A stretch of 38,176 nt of DNA from an uncultured Ruminobacter sp. (GCA_902764345.1 CACWVT010000014.1:1-38176), one strand, 5' to 3'. Counted from the first letter of the stretch, positions 27,290 to 37,285 are shown. Translations and numbers: made by a program. Notes: generated by a model from the letters alone, not told the origin.

Positions 27290-28444
27290 CTAGACCATCA
27301 AATCCTCAAGTACCTTTTCATATATAAGGGCCAGCTTTTCCAGATCTTCAGCTGACGTACACTCGTTGGCTTTATGAATCGTTTCACTTATGACTCCGAG
27401 TTCCATAACCTGACACCCGTCAAACCTGGCAATAAATCTGCCGTCTGACGTTCCCCCTGCAGTTGATTCCTCAGCTTCAATACCGCAGATATCCCTAACG
27501 GCCTTTTTGGTTATGTCGAGAAGTTCTCCGGTTCTCGTTATAAAGGGAGCCCCGGCAAATTCCCAGTCGATACGGTAGTTAAGCTTATGTTTCGTAAATA
27601 TCTCATCCGTAATGCGTTTGATCTCATCGGCGGTTATCTCATTACTGAAACGCCAGTTAATCTGAATGAAGCACTCACCGGGAATAATATTGGAAACTCC
27701 AAAACCTGCTTTTATATTGGGGATCTGCATTGATGTAGGCGGAAAATACTCGTTTCCCCTGTCCCATACATGTGACACCAGTTCATTCAGTGCCGGTATT
27801 GCACTGTGCACCGGGTTATTACCCAGATGAGGATAGGCAACATGCCCCTGGATTCCGAATACACTGACATTTGCGGTAAGAACTCCGCGTCTGCCGATTT
27901 TGATTGTATCTCCAAGCATCTTTGAGGAGCTGGGCTCCCCGATAAGACAGTAATCAAGAATTTCATTACGCTCGAGCAGTCTGCTTACCATATGCGGAGT
28001 TCCGTTCACAAACTTCCCCTCCTCATTGCTGGTAATCATCAGAGATATTTTACCCCTGTGATTGGGATGCTTTTCCACAAAGCGCTTGGCAGCCATCACC
28101 ATGGCCGCAAGTCCGCCCTTCATGTCTGCAGTTCCCCTGCCGTATATCATGCCGTCATGAATAACCGGATCAAAGGGACTGTATGCCCAGGCGGAAAGAT
28201 CTCCGGGCGATACCACGTCGGTATGGCCGAGAAAACAGAAAATCGGACCTCCGTTGCCGTGTGTTGCGTACATGTTGGTTGTATCAATATGAGACAGATT
28301 TTCTATATGAAATCCCGAATCACGAAGTTTTGTGGCTATAAGTTGCTGACACCCCTCATCCTTGGGAGTTACTGAAGGCTTTGACACAAGCTCCATGCAC
28401 AAAGAGACTACTTCCTGTCTGTTTTCACCATGAGAATCATTCAT
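27290..28444 (-). CDS. dapE: Succinyl-diaminopimelate desuccinylase (384 aa)
   Basis: DapE is a cytoplasmic dizinc M20 enzyme that removes succinate from N-succinyl-L,L-diaminopimelate in lysine and peptidoglycan synthesis. The metal site reads His74 and Asp76 in FLGHTDVVSPGD, Asp107 in YGRGTADMKGG, and the Glu141-Glu142 pair in SNEEGK. The C-terminal motif ECTSAEDLEKL is also typical. It has the usual length with a slightly longer N-terminus than E. coli. GGGAGG lies five bases before the ATG. It appears to be a single-gene unit. Confidence 0.96.
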   Translation of the reverse strand: MNDSHGENRQEVVSLCMELVSKPSVTPKDEGCQQLIATKLRDSGFHIENLSHIDTTNMYATHGNGGPIFCFLGHTDVVSPGDLSAWAYSPFDPVIHDGMIYGRGTADMKGGLAAMVMAAKRFVEKHPNHRGKISLMITSNEEGKFVNGTPHMVSRLLERNEILDYCLIGEPSSSKMLGDTIKIGRRGVLTANVSVFGIQGHVAYPHLGNNPVHSAIPALNELVSHVWDRGNEYFPPTSMQIPNIKAGFGVSNIIPGECFIQINWRFSNEITADEIKRITDEIFTKHKLNYRIDWEFAGAPFITRTGELLDITKKAVRDICGIEAEESTAGGTSDGRFIARFDGCQVMELGVISETIHKANECTSAEDLEKLALIYEKVLEDLMV

Positions 28445-28716
28445 AAAAACCTCCCTGTAATGTCACGCATCCGCTTCCGAATACCAATATATGCATTAAT
28501 TCAATATATCACATCACCGTTATTCAGGTTAAAACATCAGGATCTCTCCCGCCAAATAAGTGATAAGATTCGGGATTTCACGACTTCTACAACATTTTTA
28601 TCCGTTTTCTGGATGTTTAAGTGCTTTTTGGCCATGCATATGCGGAATATCGTGAACAAAATATAAAAAGGTGTAACCGGAGACTCGCTCTCTTGATACT
28701 GAAACTGGATACAGAC

Positions 28717-28748
28717 AAAAAAGGCGCTGCATATCTGCAGCGCCTTTT
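28717..28748 (-). terminator. Strong terminator of pykF
   Basis: AAGGCGCTGCA (28721-28731) pairs with TGCAGCGCCTT (28736-28746) over 11 bp around a four-base loop. On the minus strand a T run follows. It lies about 30 bases after the pykF stop. Confidence 0.9.
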
Positions 28749-28778
28749 CTTACATTCTGTACTGTTGTTCTTTAAATA

Positions 28779-30191
28779 TTAGAGAACGTGTACTGATGAG
28801 GTGTTGGTGGTACCAGCTGGAACTAAAGCACCTGAAACCATAACTACGGTATCACCGGCCTTAGCGAGACCAGACTTGATAGCGAGTTCCTTACCCTTCT
28901 TGAAGAAGTCATCGGTAGACTTGAATGCTTCAACAACCTGTGGAGTTACACCGCGAACGATACATAACTGACGTGCAGCCTTAACATCGTCGGTTAACGC
29001 AAGGATGTTAGAGGTTGGGAAGTACTTACGTAATGCACGTGCAGACTTACCCTTGTGGGTAGCAACGATGATTAATGGAGACTTTAAGTGTTCAGCGATT
29101 TCTACAGCACCCTTACAAACTGCTTCAGTTACGTGTAAAGATGAAGGAGTGTCGATGAAACGTGGCTGAACCATGGTATCGGTTAAGTCACAGATAGAAG
29201 CCATGGTGCGAACTGCTTCACGTGGGTACTTACCCTTTGCAGATTCGCCAGAAAGCATAACTGCGTCAGTACCGTCGAAAATAGCGTTTGCAACGTCACC
29301 TGCTTCAGCGCGGGTTGGACGTGGATTCTTCTGCATTGAATCAAGCATCTGGGTAGCGGTAATAACAATCTTACCTACTTCGTTACAACGACGGATGATG
29401 TGCTTCTGAGCAATGATAACTTCCTGAGGTGGAATTTCAACACCGAGGTCACCACGGGCAACCATGATACCGTCAGATGCAGCAAGGATGTCTTCGAAGT
29501 TATCGAGACCTTCCTGGTTTTCGATCTTAGAAATGATCTTAACGTCCTGACCGCCGTTGATGTCAAGCCAGTTACGAACGTCTTCAACGTCCTTCTTCTT
29601 ACGTACGAAAGAAACAGCGATAAAGTCTACGCCTCTTTCAATACCGAATACTAAGTCACCCTTATCCTTTTCGCTTAAAGCAGGGAGATTGGTGATAACG
29701 CCAGGAAGGTTAACACCCTTCTTGTTACCGAGCATTGCGTTGTTTAAAACTTCACAAACAGCTTCAGTTTCTTCAGCGTTCTTAGATAAAACCTTTAAGC
29801 CGATTAAACCGTCGTCGATAAGAATGGTGTTACCTACGGCGATATCCTTTACTAAACCTGCATAGCTTACTGAGCAGCGTTCGTTGGTGGTGTATGAAGG
29901 ATAGTCGGTAGTTACGGTGAACTTCTGACCCTTCTTTAATTCTACTTCACCGTCATTAGGTACTTCACCAGTACGGATTTCAGGACCCTTGGTGTCAAGA
30001 ACAATGGCAAATACCTTACCGGTTTCCTGCATGATAGCATTGATAGTGGTAATACGTGCGCCCTGTTCGTCATGGTCACCATGAGAGAAGTTCAAACGCA
30101 TTGCATTCATGCCTGAATTAAGAAGTTCCTGGAGAACTTCACGTGGCTCGGACTTTGGTCCGATAGTACATACCATCTTAGTCTTTTTCAT
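28779..30191 (-). CDS. pykF: Pyruvate kinase, PykF type (470 aa)
   Basis: PykF converts phosphoenolpyruvate and ADP to pyruvate and ATP at the end of glycolysis. It has exactly the length of E. coli PykF, with [66 protein letters not shown] and a C-terminal effector domain ending [10 protein letters not shown]. These fit the fructose-1,6-bisphosphate-activated type I form. Codon use is strongly biased to preferred codons, indicating high expression. AGGGA lies about eleven bases before the ATG. It is transcribed alone, with its own promoter candidate and terminator. Confidence 0.98.
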   Translation of the reverse strand: MKKTKMVCTIGPKSEPREVLQELLNSGMNAMRLNFSHGDHDEQGARITTINAIMQETGKVFAIVLDTKGPEIRTGEVPNDGEVELKKGQKFTVTTDYPSYTTNERCSVSYAGLVKDIAVGNTILIDDGLIGLKVLSKNAEETEAVCEVLNNAMLGNKKGVNLPGVITNLPALSEKDKGDLVFGIERGVDFIAVSFVRKKKDVEDVRNWLDINGGQDVKIISKIENQEGLDNFEDILAASDGIMVARGDLGVEIPPQEVIIAQKHIIRRCNEVGKIVITATQMLDSMQKNPRPTRAEAGDVANAIFDGTDAVMLSGESAKGKYPREAVRTMASICDLTDTMVQPRFIDTPSSLHVTEAVCKGAVEIAEHLKSPLIIVATHKGKSARALRKYFPTSNILALTDDVKAARQLCIVRGVTPQVVEAFKSTDDFFKKGKELAIKSGLAKAGDTVVMVSGALVPAGTTNTSSVHVL

Positions 30192-30215
30192 AAGATACGA
30201 TCCCTAATATTACAT

Positions 30216-30245
30216 AATATATGATGAATAATTTTCCCAGTACAA
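30216..30245 (-). promoter_or_regulatory. Promoter candidate for pykF
   Basis: On the minus strand, TTGTAC (30240-30245) and TATATT (30216-30221) are 18 bases apart and would give a very short leader. It is only a fair match to consensus, but it is the best pair upstream of the gene. Confidence 0.4.
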
Positions 30246-30408
30246 GCGGAAATTTTTGCGCATTTTACAGTAAATTTAATAAAAATTAAAGCACAATCAT
30301 AGCTGTTATCAAAAAAAATTACTCTTTTTCATCATAATTCATGCATCATGCAGCGGGGGCTCCATTCCATACATAATTCATGAAAAAGCCTATTCACATT
30401 ATGAACAA

Positions 30409-30442
30409 AAGCGGATGACATTTTTACAAACATCATCCGCTT
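30409..30442 (-). terminator. Terminator of the GT-C membrane protein gene
   Basis: AAGCGGATGA (30409-30418) pairs with TCATCCGCTT (30433-30442) over 10 bp with a 14-base loop. The following minus-strand sequence TTGTTC is a weak T run. It lies about 30 bases after the stop. Confidence 0.7.
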
Positions 30443-30469
30443 CTCTGAATCCGGGTTACACGTCAGAAA

Positions 30470-32488
30470 CTATTCGGCTTTCTTTTCCGGGTTTTCAGAC
30501 TGCGACTCTTTCACCGGATTTTCATTACCGGAGTCTGACGAAGAGTTTCCGCTCTCTGAAGAATCGACCTCTACAGCCTTAAGCTGAGGCTGGGATTGCT
30601 GTTCTGAGGTCTGGGATGAGTCAGTCTCATTCCCGGTGGCGGAAGCATCTTCTGAGTGTTCTTCCTCTTCTGCCACGACGTCTTCCTTTTCAGGAACAAC
30701 AACGTTCTTGACCTTCTTATATTTATACAGTCCCTTAACAACCTCATCATAGTTTGCTCTGATGAAACGGACAAAGGCTAAATCCTGCTGTGAGTATTTT
30801 CCGAGATCATTCTCCTTTTCAGCCGTTCTGAAATCATCAACACTCTTCTCGCGCACAACAATGAACTTAGGTCTGAAATAGTTGATACTGCTCAGCACCT
30901 TGGTCTTAAAGTCATAAGGAGCCATCAGCTGGGTAGTGATAAGATACGGAGACGATGTGGTTCTGTCGGTCCAGATGTAGTACTGGTACATGTTTCCTTC
31001 AACCCAGATCTTGTCATTGAGTTCAGTGTTCTCGTTAATGATACGTACCTTCTGTGCCGTACTTTCATCCCAAGGTACGCCAACGGTGTGACCTATTGAA
31101 AGCGCATAGACAGAAATTATGACGGAAATAAAGATGCTCAGACAGAGAAATACCGTATGGCTGTGTCTGTAGAATCCGAACCAGCGTCTCATAAAGAACA
31201 CGGCAAGACAGACGGCCAATGCAATGACGGCATTAATACCGGCGTGAATGTAGACATCCGGCTGTTCCCATTCCTGTCTGTTCCATTCCCATATTGCATG
31301 CTCAGAAACCAGGAACACAAGCAGGAACAGAATGGTCAGGAAACTGATATGAATATCCTGCTTTACGTGCAGATATCTGTGCATCAGAAATGCCAGAGGT
31401 ATGAACATGAACGGCAGATACAGCTGATCATAATGGTCATATATATGACCTGTAAGGCTGTTAGCCACAATGGTGGCAACAATGCCGAAACCTAAATAAA
31501 GGAAGAACCATCTGCGGTCATTTCCCTCTCTGCTCACAAACAGAAGATTGTCCTTACTGTACATGAGCCATACAAAACCTGCCAGAATAATCCAGAGTCC
31601 GGTTCTCACAAAACCCACGAAACCTGCAGAAAGATCCGGAATGTTGAGATTGTAGGCCTGTTCGTTGAAATGAATGACAATGCTGTAGAACACCACATTG
31701 TTTACCAGCTCCATTCCTCCTTCGAGATAGAAGTAGAGGAAATACAGTCCAAACACGACAAACATGGCAAGCACCACGGACAGCAGCATTTTCATGGCAC
31801 TTGAAAGTGAGCCGGCAGAACAGTAGAAAAGGAAGAGCATGGCATACCATGCAACGAAATAAGCCCCGTTGTTAAAATGAATTGATGTTGTTATCGCAAA
31901 GGCAAAAGCCGGAATCAGGCCGATACTCCAGTTAAAGCGGCGAAGATTGAACAGCAGTGCGAACGGATAGCTGGCTATCATTGCGAGATAAACCGCATAG
32001 TCTTCCACCATGTCGCCGTAATAGTAGCGGAGCCCCAGCAGGGATATAACGGTAACGATCGAACAGAAGCGGGAAAGAGGACTGAACTTAAACAGACGCA
32101 GAGCCAGATCGACGCTGACGATGCCGAATACCAGAAACAGGGTTTCTATAAATGCAATTCCCTGATATCCGCCCAGACGGTAGCCGACCATATTGATGAG
32201 ATAGATACCCGGACCTTTGATGTCAATCATGTCCTGATACGGAATTTCTCCGTGAGCCCACATCTTTCCGAAAAGCGCATATACAGAAGCATCAAATCCG
32301 GGAGCATGTCCGTACCACAGAGGGTTGAGGAAGGAAAAAATAATACCCACAATGCAGAGCGCAAAAAGAATCAGTTCATGTTCCCTGATTTTTGAAAGCT
32401 TTTCCCATAAAATCTTTCTTATATCGGTTTTCACGCTTACATCAGGTTTTTTCTGCTCTGTCGTATTGTACATCATGTCACCACGCAT
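30470..32488 (-). CDS. GT-C fold membrane glycosyltransferase-like protein (672 aa)
   Basis: This is an inner-membrane protein with about eleven to thirteen hydrophobic segments between residues 38 and 475. The first periplasmic loop reads GFDASVYALFGKMWAHGEIPYQD then DIKGPGIY, the Asp/Glu-containing pattern of polyprenyl-phosphate-sugar-dependent GT-C enzymes (ArnT/PMT-like). A soluble domain follows (about 480-600). The last 75 or so residues are a Ser/Glu/Gln/Asn-rich low-complexity tail. It probably transfers a lipid-linked sugar to an envelope glycan or lipid; substrate unknown. The start is uncertain: I use the ATG at 32488, but a TTG one codon earlier and a Met pair four and five codons later are possible. 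None has a clear ribosome binding site. It stands alone. Confidence 0.8.
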   Translation of the reverse strand: MRGDMMYNTTEQKKPDVSVKTDIRKILWEKLSKIREHELILFALCIVGIIFSFLNPLWYGHAPGFDASVYALFGKMWAHGEIPYQDMIDIKGPGIYLINMVGYRLGGYQGIAFIETLFLVFGIVSVDLALRLFKFSPLSRFCSIVTVISLLGLRYYYGDMVEDYAVYLAMIASYPFALLFNLRRFNWSIGLIPAFAFAITTSIHFNNGAYFVAWYAMLFLFYCSAGSLSSAMKMLLSVVLAMFVVFGLYFLYFYLEGGMELVNNVVFYSIVIHFNEQAYNLNIPDLSAGFVGFVRTGLWIILAGFVWLMYSKDNLLFVSREGNDRRWFFLYLGFGIVATIVANSLTGHIYDHYDQLYLPFMFIPLAFLMHRYLHVKQDIHISFLTILFLLVFLVSEHAIWEWNRQEWEQPDVYIHAGINAVIALAVCLAVFFMRRWFGFYRHSHTVFLCLSIFISVIISVYALSIGHTVGVPWDESTAQKVRIINENTELNDKIWVEGNMYQYYIWTDRTTSSPYLITTQLMAPYDFKTKVLSSINYFRPKFIVVREKSVDDFRTAEKENDLGKYSQQDLAFVRFIRANYDEVVKGLYKYKKVKNVVVPEKEDVVAEEEEHSEDASATGNETDSSQTSEQQSQPQLKAVEVDSSESGNSSSDSGNENPVKESQSENPEKKAE

Positions 32489-32702
32489 CAATATTGGTAA
32501 TACCGTCCGTCACTTTCTCTCTTCCGTTAAAACGGATACGGTATTTTCTCAGTCTTCCATATAATTCCGTAATAGATTATACAGATTCAGACAACAAAAA
32601 CATTAATAAGTTTTATATCAGACCGCTGCATTGGTTAAATTTCAGTTCCGGTCTCATTTTCCTGCATTTCACATAAAGGCTCTTGGCTTGGCCTGTCCGG
32701 CT

Positions 32703-34283
32703 TTACTTTTCGTTATCGTTTTCTCCGGTAACCTTTATGTTCACGACCTCAATGGTATGGTCCCTGACTTCCTTCACAGTCAGCAGACAGCCTTCAGTCT
32801 GAACCTGAGCCCCGACATCAGGAAGTATCTGCAGTGTTTCCATTATGAAGCCTGCAACGGAATGATAATGGGTTCCCTGAGGAATATATATTCCAGTCTG
32901 TCTTTCCAGTTCGGTAAGAGAAAGATCGGCCTGAACATCAAATGATCCGTCCTTTTTCCTTACACAGTCAAGAATTTCGGACTTCTCCGGCAACTCGCCT
33001 GCTATCTCTTCCATTATGTCCCTGAGAGCCACAATACCCTCAAAGTTGCCGAATTCATCAACCACAAACGTCGTGTAATTCTTAGCAGTCTTCATCTCCT
33101 CAAGGCAGGTAAGCACACTTACGGTCTCAGGAATGTAGAGAGGCTTACGTATAAGATTCTTAAGCACTACTTCTCCGTGTCCCTTTATGAGCTTTTCCAG
33201 GAGTTCGGTCTTATTTATTATGCCTAGAGGATTATCCCTGTTGTCATCGGTGTATACGACAATGTGTGAAAAGGCGTTGCTCACCATGTCACTCAGCACA
33301 TCCTTGTACGGTTCACTGATGTCAACCATAACAATGTCCCTTCTGGATGTCATTATGGCTCTCACCGGCTGATAATCGAGTCCGAGAACTCTGGATACAA
33401 GATCCTTTTCCTCTCTGGCAAAAACATTGTCTACGGGAGGAGAAACAATGGATTCCTTTATGTTCTGGAGCTGATTGTCACTCTTGACTCCGAGAATTCT
33501 CAGCACAAGACCGGCAGCCAGTTCCCTGCTGTTGTTACGAATGTTCTTATCAAGCTTAAGATTGTTCTTTCTGGCAATCTGGTTGAATATTTCTATCAGA
33601 ATTGAGAAACCGATTGAAGCGTACAGATATCCCTTCGGAACATGAATGTGAAGACCGTCGGCCAGCAGACTGAAACCAATCATCAGCAGGAAGCTGAGAC
33701 ACAGAATAACGAGCGTCGGATGACTGCTGACAAAGACGGTAAGAAATCTGCTTAGGGAAACCATCACGCACATGGCAATAATTACAGCAAACATCATGAT
33801 AAACACGTGTTCACACATGCCCACGGCTGTGATTACGGAATCCAGGGAAAAAATGGCATCCAGAACCACAATCTGCATTACCACCATCCAGAAAGCTCTT
33901 GCCACTGCCTTGTCAGAACCGGATGTTTCAGATGAATCCCTGCCTTCAAGCTTTTCATGAAGCTCGCTTGTGGCCTTGAACAGAAGGAACATGCCTCCTA
34001 TGAGGAGAATTATGTCTCTTATCGAAAAACCTATCCCGAAAACCGAAACTACGGGATCCTTGAGCGTTACTACCCATGAAATTGCGGCAATAAGGCACAG
34101 TCTTGTCAGCAGAGCCAGTCCGAGACCTATGTATCTTGCCTTGTCCTGCAGTCTGCCCGGAAGTTTTGAGGCAAGAATCGCTATGAACAGAAGGTTATCT
34201 ATGCCCAGAACTATTTCCAGAATTACGAGCGTAAACAACCCGACCCAGGCGGAAGGCTCGGAAACCCACCCCATGTCAAACAT
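32703..34283 (-). CDS. yoaE: TerC-family membrane protein with CBS and CorC/HlyC domains (526 aa)
   Basis: This inner-membrane protein is close to E. coli YoaE/YegH by whole-length pattern. The N-terminal TerC domain (about 1-235) has seven or so membrane segments with the acidic motifs LGIDNLLF and FSLDSVITAVG, thought to handle metal ions. A CBS pair (about 300-425) and a C-terminal CorC_HlyC transporter-associated domain (about 440-515) follow. TerC relatives are tied to manganese export and metal loading of secreted proteins; the role here is inferred. AGGA lies upstream of the ATG. No manganese (yybP-ykoY) riboswitch fits in the short gap to the rluB terminator. Confidence 0.92.
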   Translation of the reverse strand: MFDMGWVSEPSAWVGLFTLVILEIVLGIDNLLFIAILASKLPGRLQDKARYIGLGLALLTRLCLIAAISWVVTLKDPVVSVFGIGFSIRDIILLIGGMFLLFKATSELHEKLEGRDSSETSGSDKAVARAFWMVVMQIVVLDAIFSLDSVITAVGMCEHVFIMMFAVIIAMCVMVSLSRFLTVFVSSHPTLVILCLSFLLMIGFSLLADGLHIHVPKGYLYASIGFSILIEIFNQIARKNNLKLDKNIRNNSRELAAGLVLRILGVKSDNQLQNIKESIVSPPVDNVFAREEKDLVSRVLGLDYQPVRAIMTSRRDIVMVDISEPYKDVLSDMVSNAFSHIVVYTDDNRDNPLGIINKTELLEKLIKGHGEVVLKNLIRKPLYIPETVSVLTCLEEMKTAKNYTTFVVDEFGNFEGIVALRDIMEEIAGELPEKSEILDCVRKKDGSFDVQADLSLTELERQTGIYIPQGTHYHSVAGFIMETLQILPDVGAQVQTEGCLLTVKEVRDHTIEVVNIKVTGENDNEK

Positions 34284-34354
34284 AATAATCAGTCCTTTAC
34301 TTTATATCTTTCATATTAATATCAAACCGCATACGGCCGTTTTTTTACCGTCAG

Positions 34355-34386
34355 AAAAAATCCTGTATCCGTCATGCGGATACAGG
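34355..34386 (-). terminator. Strong terminator of rluB
   Basis: TCCTGTATCCG (34361-34371) and CGGATACAGGA pair perfectly over 11 bp around a five-base loop. On the minus strand TTTTTTC follows. It lies about 35 bases after the rluB stop. Confidence 0.92.
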
Positions 34387-34420
34387 AAACTGTGATTCAT
34401 CTTTTCAGACGGATTCGGTT

Positions 34421-35671
34421 CTAGCGGTCACCTTTACGACTCTCACGTCTTCTTCCGGCATGCTCATGACGCCCTTCAAAGCCTTTACCGTCACGACCGA
34501 AGTATTCCCTGCCGCCGTGTCTGCCGTCATTGGACCTGAAACCTTCATTATCTCTTCCAAAACGACCTGAACGTTCGCCGGTCTTCTTTCTTTCTCCGTT
34601 ATACGGTGCAAACTTGTTTTCAGGAGAACCGTGGCGCTTTCCGGCAGACTTTCTGTCTCCGCCGTTCTCTGCGGCCACCCTGTACAGTCTGCTCTCGAAA
34701 GCATCATTTCCTGCTGAAGAATTCTTTTTAAAATCCTTTCTGAAATCTCTCGAAACTGAAGATTTTCCCTGTGCGTCTCTGTTTCTGCCCGTTGCGGCAG
34801 ATCTGTCAAAGCCGCCGTGACGGGACTGATTCTTGTTCTGGCTGTTGAAATTCTGCACCGCACGGCGAACCTGACGGTTCTTTACATAAGCCTGTCTTAC
34901 GGTCAGTTCCTTGTCATCCACAAAAGTTTCCGTTTCAGGCTTCATGCCTGCAACCTCACGAAGAGCATTAACTTCTGCAAGATTGAGTTCTCTCCAACCG
35001 CCTACAGGCAGTCTGTCAAGTTCAACGTTGGCATAACGTATTCTTTTAAGACGGCTGACCTTAAAGCCGAGGGCTTCCCACAAACGGCGAACCTCACGCT
35101 TACGGCCTTCCTTGAGAACCACGTTGTACCACTGGTTAATACCTTCACCGCCGACATATTCAACGCTGTCGAAGTGAGCCGGACCATCTTCAAGCTCAAC
35201 ACCTGTCTGGAGCTGGCGGATCTGATCAGCGGTAACGCCGCCGAAAACTCGTACCGCATATACTCTCTCTATCGCATGACTCGGATGCATCAGACGATTC
35301 GCAAGTTCACCATCGGTGGTAAAAAGAAGGAGACCGGAGGTATTGATGTCCAGACGGCCGATATAAAGCCATCTGCCGTTACTCACGACCGGCAGTCGAT
35401 CAAAAACGGTAGGACGCCCCTCAGGATCGGAACGTGTACACATCTGCCCTTCAGGCTTGTTGTACATAAGCACGCGACAAACGGACTTTGGTGAATTAGA
35501 AGTATGTATAATCTGCCCGTCCACCCGGATAACCTCGGTACCCTCAACACGATCACCGAGTTTGGCGATTTTACCGTCGACACTCACACGGCCGGCGGAA
35601 ATGTATTCTTCCATGCTGCGGCGTGATCCCACACCGATTGCAGCAAGCACTTTATGTAATTTTTCGCTCAT
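34421..35671 (-). CDS. rluB: 23S rRNA pseudouridine2605 synthase RluB, with long Arg/Gly-rich tail (416 aa)
   Basis: RluB isomerises uridine 2605 of 23S rRNA. An S4 RNA-binding domain (about 1-60; GSRRSMEEYISAGRVSVDG) is followed by the synthase domain with the catalytic Asp108 in GRLDINTSGLLLFTTDG. Further segments such as ANRLMHPS, INQWYNV, GRKREVRRLWEA and GGWRELNL match E. coli RluB. The C-terminal tail from about 270 to 416 is rich in Arg, Gly, Ser, Asn and Phe, probably disordered and RNA-binding. It makes the protein about 125 residues longer than E. coli RluB. AGG lies upstream of the ATG. Its own strong terminator marks a single-gene unit. Confidence 0.95.
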   Translation of the reverse strand: MSEKLHKVLAAIGVGSRRSMEEYISAGRVSVDGKIAKLGDRVEGTEVIRVDGQIIHTSNSPKSVCRVLMYNKPEGQMCTRSDPEGRPTVFDRLPVVSNGRWLYIGRLDINTSGLLLFTTDGELANRLMHPSHAIERVYAVRVFGGVTADQIRQLQTGVELEDGPAHFDSVEYVGGEGINQWYNVVLKEGRKREVRRLWEALGFKVSRLKRIRYANVELDRLPVGGWRELNLAEVNALREVAGMKPETETFVDDKELTVRQAYVKNRQVRRAVQNFNSQNKNQSRHGGFDRSAATGRNRDAQGKSSVSRDFRKDFKKNSSAGNDAFESRLYRVAAENGGDRKSAGKRHGSPENKFAPYNGERKKTGERSGRFGRDNEGFRSNDGRHGGREYFGRDGKGFEGRHEHAGRRRESRKGDR

Positions 35672-36014
35672 AAAAACCTATAAACCCTTTATGCGATATA
35701 TTCTGCCTCACGGCAGAAACAACCTGTCTCACGACAATTTGACCAATACGTATATTCAAGCAGGCAGTCAAAGAATAATTTCGGAAGCCGTTTTCGGGAT
35801 ACTGAATTCCCGTCACATAACACTGACGCCTTTCAGCCGCTTCAGCAGTCGAGCCATCCGAATGCTACTTGTCATCAGCGTGTATTATATTTTATTTGAG
35901 TCTAAAAATACAGTGTCATTAGATATACGTTTCCCGATATTAAGGCGTATAATGTCCGCTAACCCCGGTTCACATTAAGATTAACTGCTTTTTACTCAGA
36001 GAAGACATGCGTAA
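35672..36014. other. Divergent intergenic region between rluB and the methyltransferase-like gene
   Basis: It must contain promoters in both directions. On the plus strand TTGAGT and TAGATA 18 bases apart (near 35898-35927) are a weak candidate. I see no operator, RNA or repeat. Confidence 0.35.
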
Positions 36015-36482
36015 ATGACTGTTTCAGCAAAAAAATCATTCATTCTGAGAATACTGCCGCCTCCGGCCGTATTCAGCCTTTTTGCAATTCTTCATGTTAT
36101 TTTCGGATTCTCGGAAGACATGACTATTCCCGTCCCTCTCGGACTAATAAGTCTCATCCTGCTAGCTGCTGGAGGAGTATTAGCAGCAACATCTCTCTAC
36201 CTGTTCTCGGCTGAAGGAATCAGCCCGCTTCCATGGAAAACAAACGACACGGTGCTTTTTACCGGGGGAGTTTACCGTCTCAGCAGAAATCCCATGTATC
36301 TGTCACTGATGCTCGGTCTTGCCGGAATAGGAATTACTTTCTGCCCTCTTTTACTTCTGATGACTCTGCCTATGCTGTTTCATTTTCTGAGCCTGATTAC
36401 GGAACGGGAGGAAACTGTTAACGGAATTATTTTCGGAGAGAAGTTCTCGGAATACTGCAACAGAACCCGCAGATGGCTCTGA
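36015..36482 (+). CDS. Isoprenylcysteine carboxylmethyltransferase-like membrane protein (155 aa)
   Basis: This is a small integral membrane protein with about four or five hydrophobic segments. The C-terminal half has the signature of the ICMT/PEMT-type membrane methyltransferases: GGVYRLSRNPMYLSLML (about 84-100), and an ERE-x(n)-F-x2-Y-x(n)-RRW ending (ITEREETVNG, FSEYCNRTRRWL). These residues bind S-adenosylmethionine in the family. Bacterial substrates are mostly unknown. AGAGAAG lies about eleven bases before the ATG. It is divergent from rluB and not obviously linked to zapA downstream. Confidence 0.85.
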   Translation: MTVSAKKSFILRILPPPAVFSLFAILHVIFGFSEDMTIPVPLGLISLILLAAGGVLAATSLYLFSAEGISPLPWKTNDTVLFTGGVYRLSRNPMYLSLMLGLAGIGITFCPLLLLMTLPMLFHFLSLITEREETVNGIIFGEKFSEYCNRTRRWL

Positions 36483-36699
36483 TAACATGGAGAGCAGGAA
36501 ACTCAGTCAGGCAAAACCTTTCGTGATGGCAGGCTTCTTTCCATAATCTGTGGCCGGACCGGCGGATATGGATTAAAATATAACCATCTATTGGCATTAG
36601 TGTATCTTAAACATACAAACAGACACGCAGGTCAAATTTTTCTCTTGAACCTGCGGCACCGCTGTGAAAGAATAAAAACGTTTGTTAAGGACAAACCGT

Positions 36700-37038
36700 A
36701 TGGAAGCAAAAGACCAGACAGACAGTTCCGATGTAAAACAGGCAGAAGGAACCACCGTTACAGTATCGGTGCTAGACTGCAGTTTTCACATCACATGTCC
36801 AACGGAAAAAGCTGAAAGCATGAAGGAAGCAGAAAAACGTCTAAACGAAAAATTAGACGCTTTAAAGAAGCTTGCACCGGGCTTTTCCAATGAAAAATTA
36901 GCCATTTTGGCCGCTTTGGACATTTATCACGATTTAATAAATCAGGAATTGAAAATGTCATCTTTTGTAGATATAGTTAAATTAAGGTTGGATGAGCTGG
37001 ATACCCTCGTTGAGGATAAATTAAAGAGTTCATCTTAA
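36700..37038 (+). CDS. zapA: Cell division protein ZapA (112 aa)
   Basis: ZapA bundles FtsZ filaments at midcell. The N-terminal beta part (VTVSVLDCSFHITCPTEKAE) and the long C-terminal helix (LAALDIYHDLINQELKMSS to LDTLVEDKLKSSS) follow the family plan at the usual length. The frame is open from a TTG at 36682. I chose the ATG at 36700 because AAGGA precedes it at good spacing. The order zapA, 6S RNA, fthC on one strand is the classic gammaproteobacterial arrangement and supports all three calls. Confidence 0.92.
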   Translation: MEAKDQTDSSDVKQAEGTTVTVSVLDCSFHITCPTEKAESMKEAEKRLNEKLDALKKLAPGFSNEKLAILAALDIYHDLINQELKMSSFVDIVKLRLDELDTLVEDKLKSSS

Positions 37039-37040
37039 CT

Positions 37041-37222
37041 GCAGAATACCTCGGGGTGTGGATGTTGCTTTTGGTCCTGAGCCGATGATACTAGATTAGA
37101 GGAATTACTTCTGCACGGTGTGCAGGCTCATTAAGTTGAGAAGCCTAAATGCAGGATATTTTTCTCGCCCTGAACTTGCGGGTTCTTGGTTTCGAATCGA
37201 CACACATTCCGGGGACTTTTTA
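37041..37222 (+). ncRNA. ssrS: 6S RNA
   Basis: 6S RNA mimics an open promoter and sequesters sigma-70 RNA polymerase. Conserved boxes CCTGAGCCGAT and GAGAAGCC match E. coli 6S. The ends pair: CCTCGGGGTGTG (37049-37060) with CACACATTCCGGGG (37201-37214), including wobble pairs, followed by ACTTTTT. It lies directly between zapA and fthC, the conserved location. The 5' end is approximate: TTGAGG at 37010 with TCTTAA 17 bases later inside the end of zapA is a possible own promoter. Confidence 0.92.
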
Positions 37223-37285
37223 TGGGTTTATAATAATCATTATAATTATTCTATTTGATTATATTTTATACGGGATTCCATAATC

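Noticed and set aside
34284-34354. Possible manganese riboswitch upstream of the TerC gene
   Set aside because: The leader is too short and lacks the conserved yybP-ykoY loops.
34405-34863. 152-codon frame overlapping the rluB tail
   Set aside because: It is a shifted-frame reading of the Arg/Gly-rich codons in the tail.
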